Assembly: GCF_001544695.2 (NCBI RefSeq)
Contig: NZ_FCOM02000001.1
Coordinates: 248,001-312,000 of the forward strand
DNA from: Caballeronia arvi
Lineage (GTDB): Bacteria > Pseudomonadota > Gammaproteobacteria > Burkholderiales > Burkholderiaceae
Direction: 5' to 3'
Length of the DNA stretch: 64,000 bases
Shown here: positions 34,601-41,286 of the stretch, piece by piece
How positions within the stretch are numbered: the first letter of the stretch is position 1
Layout: each line of letters starts with the position of its first letter
Position numbers and translations under genes: made by a program
The notes under the pieces: model-generated
Database searches by the model: none
What the model saw: the letters and a program-made list of their open reading frames with translations, nothing else
Told to the model about the DNA's origin: nothing

Positions 34601-36487
34601 CTCGACATCGTCCTGCAACTCGAGCCCGAAATCGTGAATCCACGCGTTCGGCGCGCCCGTCGGCTCGATCAGATACGGCCGCTCTTCATCGACGCGCACG
34701 CCGAGATGTTCGAGCATCGGCAGGCTGTGTGACAACGCGATCGGATCGCCCGCGCGATACACCTTGAAGCGGAACGCGCGTCTGCCCGCTTCGATCGGCC
34801 GATAGAGACTCATCGACAAACCGCCCGGCCGCGTGTGCGTCGCCTCGATCAGTTCGATGTCGCGCACCGCCGTGCGCGCCGGATAGTCCTCGCGATAGCC
34901 CGCCGGGAACGAATCCGCGTAACGCTGCAGGAGACGGTTGCCCGCTTCCTCGCCGTGACTGTCGATGAGCGCATCGGCGAGATCGTCCTGCCAGCGGCGC
35001 GCGACCTGCACGATGCGCGTTTCGAGCTCGCGCGTATCGACTTCGGGCATCGCGCCGCGATCCGCGCGCACCACGATATGAATGCGCGCGAGCGGCGACT
35101 CGGAAAGCAGCGGCGTGAACTCGATGCTCTTGCCGTTGAACGCTTCCATCAGCACTTTGCTGATGCGGCGGCGCAGGTCGGTGTTGAACTTGTCGCGCGG
35201 CACGAACACGAGGCACGACACGAAGCGGTCGAAGCGGTCGCGCCGCACGAAAAGCCGCGTGCGTTGATGTTCCTGCAAACGCAGCACGCCGAGCGCGATT
35301 TCGAAGAGCGCGTCTTCATCGGCCTGAAAAAGCTCGTCGCGCGGATACTGCTCCAGCACCGAGATGAGCGACTTCGCCAGATGCCCCTTCTCCAGAAAGC
35401 CCGCGCGCCGCACGATGTTCGCGCACTTGCGCCGCACGATCGGAATCTCGGAGGTCGGCACGAGATACGCGGTCGACGTGTACAGGCCGAGAAAGCGCCG
35501 CTCACCGATCACCTTGCCGTCCGGCGACGTGCGCTTCACACCGACGTAGTCGAGATAGCCCGGCCGATGCACCGTCGCGCGCGAATTCGCTTTTGTCAGA
35601 AAGATGGGCGCCGCGCCCTCGATGATCGCGGCCGCGCCCGGCGGCAGCGGTGTCACGTCGCCGGCGGAAGGCGCGCGCAAGGTCTCGCGCAGAATGCCCA
35701 GACCCGAACCCGGCACGCCGCGCAGCGCGAAGCCGCCTTCGTGCTCGACGAGTTCGTAATCGCGGCAGCCGAGGAACGTGAAGTGGTCCGCGACCATCCA
35801 TTCGAGGAACGCGCGGGACTCGATGCCGTCGGGCGTCGTGTCGCGCATTTTCAGATCGCCGATCGCGATGCGCGCCGCGTCGGTGACCTTGGGCCAGTCT
35901 TCGACCGCCGCGCGCACGTCGCCGAGCACGCGCGCGATGTTCTCGCGCACTTCATCGAGACGTTCGCCGTCGCTGCAGCGGTCCACTTCGAAATGGATGA
36001 AGGATTCGAGCTCGGAGTTGCCGTCGCCCGCCTCGGCGTGCCCCTGACCGATGCGCTCGATCTCGCCCGCATGCGCGCCCTTGCTTGCGCGCCACACGCG
36101 AAACACCGGATGGATCGCCGAATGCAGCGCCAGCCCTAAGCGGTTCAGTTCCATCGTCACGGAATCGACGAGAAACGGCATGTCGTCGTTGACGATTTCG
36201 ACGACCGTGTGATCCGAATGCCAGCCGTGCTGCTCCAGATTCGGGTTGTAGACCCGCAGCACCTCGCGCCCGCCCGCGAACTTCTGCGCCGTCTGCCAGT
36301 GCGCCATCGCGGCGCCGTAGAGATCGGCGACATCGCGGCTCGCGATATCTTCGACGTCGACCTGCTCGTAGTAATAGCGAAGAAGCGGCTCGATGACCTT
36401 GAAGGTCGCTTCCGGCAGACGTCCTCGCGCGAATTCGAGGAGATCGTTGATGAGGTGTTCGACCCGCGCTTCGTTCTTGACCAGCAT
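31622..36487 (-). CDS. gdhB: NAD-specific glutamate dehydrogenase, 180-kDa class
   Basis: This is a very large cytoplasmic glutamate dehydrogenase of 1621 residues that deaminates glutamate to 2-oxoglutarate with NAD. It belongs to the Bac_GDH family first studied in Streptomyces, Pseudomonas and Caulobacter. The N-terminal half is regulatory (ACT-like repeats; [18 protein letters not shown]). The catalytic core lies around residues 830-1250, with [20 protein letters not shown], the lysine region [17 protein letters not shown] and [18 protein letters not shown]. A C-terminal helical extension follows. The length equals the family norm, with no frameshift. It is monocistronic with its own terminator, and its promoter region is shared with the divergent cupin. 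Confidence 0.96.
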   Translation of the reverse strand: [1621 protein letters not shown]

Positions 36488-36711
36488 GGTGTCCTCCGAT
36501 GCCTTCGGTTGCGATGCGGTTGCGGAACGCTCTTCGAAACAGGGAGATTATGCGCCGGACAGGGCATTTGGCCGCGCGTCGGGCATGTGCACCTGCACAA
36601 CGGCGGTGCGCGCATGTCGATCGCATGTCGATGTAAGGTAGCCGCGCCGCGTGACCTTTGCGCGACACGCGCGATCGGCTATTGTCGATGGACGTCCGAC
36701 AGGAGAACGCC

Positions 36712-37125
36712 ATGCAGGAAACGGAACAGAGGGTCGTCACCGTGCGGCCGCAGCAGGAGATCGCGGCGGCGGTTCAGCGTCTGCCGTATTTCATCGGGTT
36801 GTCGGCTCAGACGGCGGGTACGCGCGGCCTGTCGATGCATCTCGTCGTCGTGCCGCCGGGCGGGCAGGCCGAGCCGCACATCCACGTCGGCTACGAAACG
36901 GGCATCTATATTCTGGAAGGACGCATCGAGACGCGCTATGGGGCGGGACTCGCGGAATCGGTCATCAACGAGCCGGGCGACTTCGTCTTCATTCCGCCCG
37001 GCGTGCCGCATCAGCCGGTCAATCTGAGCGCGACGGAACCGGCCCGCGCCGTGATCGCGCGCAACGACGCCAACGAGGCCGACCGCGTGATTCCGTACGA
37101 TCCGGCGGAAGCGTCGCGGGTTTAG
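36712..37125 (+). CDS. Cupin-domain protein
   Basis: This is a 137-residue single-domain cupin. Motif 1 is PPGGQAEPHIHVGYETGIYI, with two metal-ligand histidines and a glutamate; motif 2 is PGDFVFIPPGVPHQPVN, with the last histidine. All four usual ligands are therefore present and a metal-bound enzyme or sensor is likely. ACAGGAGAAC precedes the ATG at 36712; the open frame from 36658 lacks a site. Its stop overlaps the convergent lipoprotein gene by 4 bp. The function is unknown. Confidence 0.82.
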   Translation: MQETEQRVVTVRPQQEIAAAVQRLPYFIGLSAQTAGTRGLSMHLVVVPPGGQAEPHIHVGYETGIYILEGRIETRYGAGLAESVINEPGDFVFIPPGVPHQPVNLSATEPARAVIARNDANEADRVIPYDPAEASRV

Positions 37126-37616
37126 TAGCCGGTCGCGCCGCCCATCGGCAAATCGACGTAGCCTGTGTCGGAGAAACGCGCGCCGCCGAGCATGCCGCCC
37201 GCGAGCTTGCCGCGCACGGCGTACGACACTTTGTTGACGGTGTCGCCGGTCGCGAAGCCGAACGCCTGGCGCGCGACCGAAAACGCCGATACCGTCACCG
37301 GCACGGACACGACCGCTTCGCCGAAACGCGGCACCGAGCCGCGCTGATCGCTCACGCCGCTCGCGAACGGGCGGCCGTTGAGGTCGAGATCGAGTGCGAC
37401 GCCATCGAAGTCGATCGGCGCGTCGTTCGGATTCTGCACGCGCAGCTTCACTACGAAGCGCATCTCCAGACCCTGGCCTTCGAGCGGCTCGATGCCCGCG
37501 ACCGTCACGCGCATCGCGTCGCGGTTGAAGAAGCCCGCGCAGCCGTTGAGCGCGAGCATCGTAAAGAGTGCGGCGAAGAACAGGACGAAACGACGCTTCG
37601 ATTGATGTGATTGCAT
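37122..37616 (-). CDS. LEA type 2/WHy-domain lipoprotein
   Basis: This is a 164-residue probable lipoprotein. A hydrophobic signal (FVLFFAALFTMLALNGC) ends in the lipobox LNGC, with Cys26 as the lipidation site. The rest matches the water-stress/hypersensitive-response (WHy) LEA14-like beta-sandwich: VAGIEPLEGQGLEMRFVVKL, then LRVQNPNDAPIDFDGVALD. Such proteins are membrane-anchored and linked to stress protection, but their role in bacteria is poorly known. The gene converges on the cupin gene. The membrane protein upstream on the same strand ends 27 bp earlier, so the two may be cotranscribed. Confidence 0.85.
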   Translation of the reverse strand: MQSHQSKRRFVLFFAALFTMLALNGCAGFFNRDAMRVTVAGIEPLEGQGLEMRFVVKLRVQNPNDAPIDFDGVALDLDLNGRPFASGVSDQRGSVPRFGEAVVSVPVTVSAFSVARQAFGFATGDTVNKVSYAVRGKLAGGMLGGARFSDTGYVDLPMGGATGY

Positions 37617-37643
37617 GAGTACGGAACTCCTCGCGATGTCGAG

Positions 37644-38159
37644 CTAGATGCGCAGCGCGTTCAGCAGCATGCGGCCATAGGCATGATGAAACCAGACATC
37701 GTCGACGACGAAAAGCGCCGCACCCCACGCTCCCGCCACGATGATGAGGTCGCAATGCCCGCTCGTCCACAGATTGAGCGAATGACGCGACGCGATCCAC
37801 GGCACGCCGAGCGGATTCGGCCAGTCCGCAAGAAGATGCATGAGGCCGCCGCATGCGAAGCCGAACGCGACCGGCGCCAAGGGATGCCGCCCGAGAAAGT
37901 GATACGAAAGCGCGAGCAGCGCGGTCCAGCCGATGCCCCAGTGCGTGAGCGTGCGATGTGTGATCCACAGCCGGCGTGCCCGCGTCCACCACGCGACTTC
38001 GAGCCAGTCCGGCGCGGTGGCGCCGGCCACACCCGCGAGCAGCGCGAGCACGCCGGCGAGCAGATCCACGTGCGCCGATGTGACCGGATGCGTGACGACC
38101 GCCGCCGCGATGATGCCGGCCGCCCATCCGGTCGCGTGATGCGCCTTGCTCGATGCCAT
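37644..38159 (-). CDS. YdjM-like metal-dependent hydrolase (membrane protein)
   Basis: This is an inner-membrane protein of about 171 residues in the LexA-regulated YdjM/metal-dependent hydrolase family. It has four or more hydrophobic segments and conserved histidines and aspartates: HHATGWAAGI, GATAPDWLE, RTLTHWGIGW and HLLADWPNPLGVPW. The preferred start is the ATG at 38159 (product MASSKAHHATG); the frame is open to 38216, but the extra Arg/Ala-rich residues look non-native. The biochemical activity is uncharacterised. It may share a transcript with the downstream WHy lipoprotein. Confidence 0.82.
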   Translation of the reverse strand: MASSKAHHATGWAAGIIAAAVVTHPVTSAHVDLLAGVLALLAGVAGATAPDWLEVAWWTRARRLWITHRTLTHWGIGWTALLALSYHFLGRHPLAPVAFGFACGGLMHLLADWPNPLGVPWIASRHSLNLWTSGHCDLIIVAGAWGAALFVVDDVWFHHAYGRMLLNALRI

Positions 38160-38387
38160 GAAAGCCGCCCTTGTCGCCCTTGCCAGAAAGCGCGCATGTT
38201 CGCACGGCGCCCGCAATCGGGGCCGGGCTGAAACATAAACTTACGGAATTGCGCCCGGAGAAACACGGTTGTGATCACAACGGCGGCGAGGTGGCGCGCC
38301 GTTGACTAAAATGTTTCCTAGATTGCTGCGCAATTCACGCTGCGGACGCTTTTCCATGCGCCCCACGCCCGCCTGCGCATTCAGGCA

Positions 38388-38924
38388 TTGAAACGTATTC
38401 CTTTGAAACTCGCCGTCATGCAACACCTGAAATACCTGAGCGCCTACCCGAACACGCTACAGGACAAGGTGCGCCGATTGATCGCTCAGCAACAACTGGG
38501 CGCGTATCTCGACGCGCGCTATCCGAGCAAACACGCGGTGCAGTCCGACCGCGCGCTCTACGACTATTGCTCAGACCTGAAGCAGGAATTCCTGCGCGTG
38601 GCGCCTGCCATCGACAAGGTCTTCTACGACAGCAAGCTCGACGTTCTGCGTCATGCGCTCGGCCTGCATACGGCGATTTCGCGCGTGCAGGGCGCGAAGC
38701 TCAAGGCGAAAAAGGAAATCCGCATTGCGTCGCTTTTCAAGGACACGGCGCCGGAGTTCCTTCGGATGATCGTCGTGCATGAACTCGCGCATCTGAAGGA
38801 GAGCGATCACAACAAGGCGTTTTATCGGCTCTGCGAGCTGATGCAGCCGGGCTACCATCAGATCGAATTCGATCTTCGGCTCTATCTCACGCATCGCGAT
38901 CTGCTGCGCACGAAGGCGGCGTGA
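38388..38924 (+). CDS. YgjP-like metallopeptidase (DUF45/M48-type)
   Basis: This is a soluble putative zinc peptidase of up to 178 residues. The zinc motif HELAH (131-135) is followed by a third histidine in LKESDHNKAFY, matching the HELxH plus His pattern of PF01863. The N-terminal half resembles the SprT/YgjP fold (VQSDRALYDYCSDLKQEFL). The start is uncertain: TTG 38388, TTG 38403 or ATG 38418, none with a good ribosome binding site. Its neighbours are divergent or convergent, so it is probably expressed alone. Confidence 0.8.
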   Translation: MKRIPLKLAVMQHLKYLSAYPNTLQDKVRRLIAQQQLGAYLDARYPSKHAVQSDRALYDYCSDLKQEFLRVAPAIDKVFYDSKLDVLRHALGLHTAISRVQGAKLKAKKEIRIASLFKDTAPEFLRMIVVHELAHLKESDHNKAFYRLCELMQPGYHQIEFDLRLYLTHRDLLRTKAA

Positions 38925-38940
38925 TCGTCGTTGCGCTGCA

Positions 38941-39639
38941 TCAAAATGACCACGCGAGCGCGGCGGCGTAACCGGGAGGCGCTGGGAGCGAAACGGCGTC
39001 GAATGCGCCGGCTGTTCGCGTGACCGTGTAGCGCTTGCCATCGCGCGGCAGTACCGAAAAACCGGTCAGCGTGATCGCTCCGCCGCCGATGCCGTCGCCG
39101 TGCGCCTTCAATACCGCTTCTTTCGCCGTCCAGCAGTCGAAGAATCCGCCGATGCGGGCGGCTTCGGGCATCGCTTCGATTTCGCTGCGGTCGGTGTCGG
39201 CGAGCACGGCGGGTGCGAGTTCGCGCCATTGGTATGACGGCGGCGCTTCCTCGATATCGACACCCACGCGCCTTGTCCGCGATATTGCGATCAGTCCGTA
39301 AGCGCCCGAATGCGAGACGTTGAAATCCGGCGCGTTCGGCTGCGCGAGAAACGGCCTGCCCTTTTCGTTGGCGTTCAGCACGAGGCTTGCGGCATCGCCG
39401 TTCGTCTCGACGGCCAGCAGATGACGTAGCGTGCAACGCATCGTGGCGAAGCGGACGGCGTCCGCGTGGCGCAGGAAACGCGCGGCGCGTGCGCGTTCGC
39501 TATCGGCGAGCGCCGCATAGGGCGCGCCGTCGATTGGCGTTGTCAGGTCCAGTTCGACCAGCCAGACGCGCACGGCGGCGGGGGCGTCGGCGGGGAGCGG
39601 GATCGGGTGTATGTCGAACGGGAGGATCGGTTCAGTCAT
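38941..39639 (-). CDS. 4'-phosphopantetheinyl transferase, Sfp type
   Basis: This enzyme transfers phosphopantetheine from CoA to carrier proteins. The 232-residue product has the Sfp-type motifs: FNVSHSGAYGLIAI, the Mg-binding GVDIE and the catalytic FDCWTAKEAVLKAHGDG. I start it at the ATG at 39639 (MTEPILPFD); the frame is open to 39696 into degenerate sequence. Sfp-type enzymes usually serve NRPS or PKS pathways, but none is in the window. The start abuts the cdiA fragment, so its own promoter region may have been altered by past rearrangement. Confidence 0.88.
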   Translation of the reverse strand: MTEPILPFDIHPIPLPADAPAAVRVWLVELDLTTPIDGAPYAALADSERARAARFLRHADAVRFATMRCTLRHLLAVETNGDAASLVLNANEKGRPFLAQPNAPDFNVSHSGAYGLIAISRTRRVGVDIEEAPPSYQWRELAPAVLADTDRSEIEAMPEAARIGGFFDCWTAKEAVLKAHGDGIGGGAITLTGFSVLPRDGKRYTVTRTAGAFDAVSLPAPPGYAAALAWSF

Positions 39640-39689
39640 TTGGGGCGCACTGTGCCACCGCGTGGGCAGAGGGGAATGAATATACACCG

Positions 39690-39963
39690 GGGGCAATCAG
39701 ATACGGCGCGGCCGGAGCGGTGTTGTACGTGTACAGGCCGGTCATCGGCAGCTTCATGTTCGGAATGCCGCCCGTTGCGCCGCGCAGCGCGTTTGAGGTG
39801 CGCTCGACTGGCGGCTCACTGCCTGCGCCTGACTGCCGTCGATGCCCTGCCTCGTGCCGCCCTGACCAGCGATCATGCCCTTTCGCGTGCCGTCGGCGCT
39901 GCCGCCGGTCACAGCCGAGCCGATCACGGTCTGTCCCTGGCGATCGATCGAATTGATGTTGCC
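39690..39963 (-). pseudogene. Frameshifted fragment of cdiA (copy of an internal segment)
   Basis: This about 270-bp stretch aligns with about 45690-45963 inside cdiA. Read on the minus strand, one frame gives INSIDRQGQTVIGSAVTGGS and later AQAVS, while another gives ATGGIPNMKLPMTGLYTYN; the intact gene reads both in a single frame as INSIDRQGQTVIG to ATGGIPNLKLPVNGLYTYN. About two extra bases near 39790 cause the shift. Similarity stops sharply on both sides. It is a dead fragment of a second haemagglutinin/CdiA gene. Confidence 0.88.
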
Positions 39964-39976
39964 TGATCAACCCCAC

Positions 39977-40014
39977 ATACAACAAACCCAGCGCGAAGGC
40001 TGGGTTTGTTGTAT
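39977..40014 (-). terminator. Long terminator hairpin after the orphan immunity gene
   Basis: A perfect 16-bp stem (ATACAACAAACCCAGC / GCTGGGTTTGTTGTAT) with a 6-nt loop sits directly after the stop of the minus-strand DUF2489-like gene. Its arm is nearly the same as that of the hairpin after cdiI at 41246-41282. Confidence 0.8.
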
Positions 40015-40017
40015 GGA

Positions 40018-40347
40018 CTAGCAGGTCTTAAAACGCTCAATCAAGTTTTTACATGCCTGTGGCGCAAATGAACTTGCCCATTCTTCGCTTTGCTTGAACT
40101 CAGGCTCCAAACGTGCAAGTGCCTCCGCCGACCACTGCGATCGCTGTTCCTTGAGTGGTAGATGATCCGTTTCTGATCGGATAACCACGAAGACGTCGAG
40201 ATCAGGATCACGGTCACCAAGTCTGCTCAATACTCCCCTCATGGCCAGCACTTGCGCCGCCCCCTCAAGAAACGACAGATCGCCATCCAACATAGCCTGA
40301 GCAACGGTGACTAGTCGCTGACGCGCCAAGATTTCTTCCTCGTTCAT
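40018..40347 (-). CDS. Orphan immunity protein candidate (DUF2489-like)
   Basis: This 109-residue acidic cytoplasmic protein starts MNEEEILARQRLVTVAQAML at the ATG at 40347, 13 bp after the stop of the orphan CdiA-type toxin. Features are LDGDLSFLEGAAQVLAMRGV, then VVIRSETDHLPL and ACKNLIERF, which I recall from DUF2489 proteins beside polymorphic toxins. The position directly after the toxin C-terminus and before a strong terminator is that of an immunity gene. Base composition is less GC-rich than the chromosome around it. The family name is moderately sure; the immunity role is inferred from position. Confidence 0.68.
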   Translation of the reverse strand: MNEEEILARQRLVTVAQAMLDGDLSFLEGAAQVLAMRGVLSRLGDRDPDLDVFVVIRSETDHLPLKEQRSQWSAEALARLEPEFKQSEEWASSFAPQACKNLIERFKTC

Positions 40348-40360
40348 CTTGCCTAGATAC

Positions 40361-40672
40361 TCAATTCTTGGGGATAGATTTGGGTTCCACAACTTGGCCA
40401 GTCACAGCATTCCGATACGCATGAATCTCATACTGCGTGCCATCTGCAGCGGTATAACTCGAACTACTGACTTTACTCCAGTCGCCGGGCTGACCACCAT
40501 ATTCCGACACTAACCGCGGAACATCACGCAAAGGAACACCTGTACTGCCGCCTGCAATACTGATGCCCTTTCCTGTCGCCAAATCAGAAAGCTGTTGCTG
40601 ACTCGCCAGTGACTTGTTGAGGTTAAGGCCATTTACAGCATTCGCTTTTCCGTCCGAGTCAACGCGCCAACT
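40361..40672 (-). pseudogene. Orphan CdiA C-terminal toxin module, 5'-truncated
   Basis: This minus-strand frame encodes about 100 residues with no start of its own: NGLNLNKSLASQQQLSDLAT, SIAGGSTGVPLRDVPRLV, EYGGQPGDWSKVSSSSY, DGTQYEIHAYRNAVTGQ. The pattern LV-x-EYGG-x3-DWxK-x2-S, later DGTxxExHxYxN-x2-TG, is one I know from the C-termini of polymorphic toxins. It ends 13 bp before its probable immunity gene. Upstream, near 40668-40672, the sequence changes abruptly to the antisense of a broken XRE regulator, so the module was cut from its CdiA stem. It would be expressed only after recombination onto a full cdiA. Confidence 0.75.
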
Positions 40673-40913
40673 GGAAGCCGCACCGTCGCCGGACCTCGAT
40701 ACCCTCATCAAGCTTGCCGATGCGCTCAACGTGACTCTTGATGAACTTTCCGGGCGTGCGGTCGCAGCCAGCGAACCCACCGTGCATAACCCCAAGTTGC
40801 ACGCGCTGCTAAAGGAAGTGGATGCCTTGCCCGACGAGGATCAGCAAGCCCTCGTCATCTTGATGGACAGTCTCGTCAAGCGCGCCAAGGTCAACCGCGT
40901 CATGAGTAACTGA
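40668..40913 (+). pseudogene. XRE-family regulator, N-terminus missing
   Basis: The plus strand reads about 81 residues that look like the C-terminal part of an XRE/Cro-type regulator: the end of the helix-turn-helix domain (DLDTLIKLADALNVTLDELS) followed by a tail (HALLKEVDALPDEDQQAL). The first two-thirds of the HTH and any start codon are gone, replaced at about 40668 by the toxin module on the other strand. It marks one edge of a rearrangement. Confidence 0.72.
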
Positions 40914-40938
40914 AGGAGAAGTACCGCGTAAACGAAGC

Positions 40939-40973
40939 GCGGGCCGAGAGTGCTACCAACACTCTCGGCCCGC
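40939..40973 (+). other. Perfect 14-bp hairpin upstream of the SymE-like gene
   Basis: GCGGGCCGAGAGTG and its exact complement are separated by CTACCAA. There is no T-run. It lies between the XRE remnant and the SymE ribosome binding site (AAGGAG at 40994). It could be a terminator of the lost regulator transcript or an RNA element in the SymE leader. Confidence 0.6.
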
Positions 40974-41005
40974 TGACCACAACCAACTCACTCAAGGAGT
41001 TGACT

Positions 41006-41234
41006 ATGGCTGACGCCAATCTTAAAAGCATTGACCGCTCAACACGAGCGATACATCAAGATCCAAGAAGCCGAGCGCGAGCGGCCTTTCTCGCTGCGCC
41101 CAAACAAGACACCGCCGCCGCTCTATCCGTGGATCAGGCTCGCCGGACGGTGGCTCGAACAGGCAGGATTTGAAGCCGGACAGCAAGTGAGAGTCGAAGT
41201 CCAACACGGCAAGCTCATCATTACGCCTGCCTGA
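41006..41234 (+). pseudogene. SymE-like type I toxin gene with a 1-nt frameshift
   Basis: An AAGGAG site precedes ATG 41006, giving MADANLK, but the SymE-like body (RYIKIQEAERERPF, PPLYPWIRLAGRWLEQAGF, VRVEVQHGKLIIT) lies in another frame reachable only from a TTG at 41031. Removing one A from the AAAA run at 41024-41027 would join them as MADANLKALTAQHERYIKIQ. Either the gene is broken by a homopolymer insertion, or a +1 frameshift or TTG start is used. SymE proteins are AbrB-fold toxins that in E. coli are SOS-induced and held down by antisense RNA SymR; here they often accompany CDI loci. Confidence 0.75.
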
Positions 41235-41245
41235 CCAACACCCAC

Positions 41246-41282
41246 AAACAACGAACCCAGCCGATGGCTGGGTTTGTTGTTT
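41246..41282. terminator. Bidirectional terminator between symE-like and cdiI genes
   Basis: A 17-bp stem with one G-U pair (core AACCCAGCC / GGCTGGGTT, extended by ACAAACAAC / TGTTGTTT) has a 3-nt loop. It ends in T-rich sequence on the plus strand and, by symmetry, on the minus strand. It lies between convergent genes ending at 41234 and 41287. Confidence 0.85.
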
Positions 41283-41286
41283 TAAC

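Noticed and set aside
31793..36139. Long plus-strand frames opposite the glutamate dehydrogenase gene
   Set aside because: Their translations are Arg/His/Ala-rich and motif-free, while the minus strand encodes an intact 1621-residue enzyme of the expected length.
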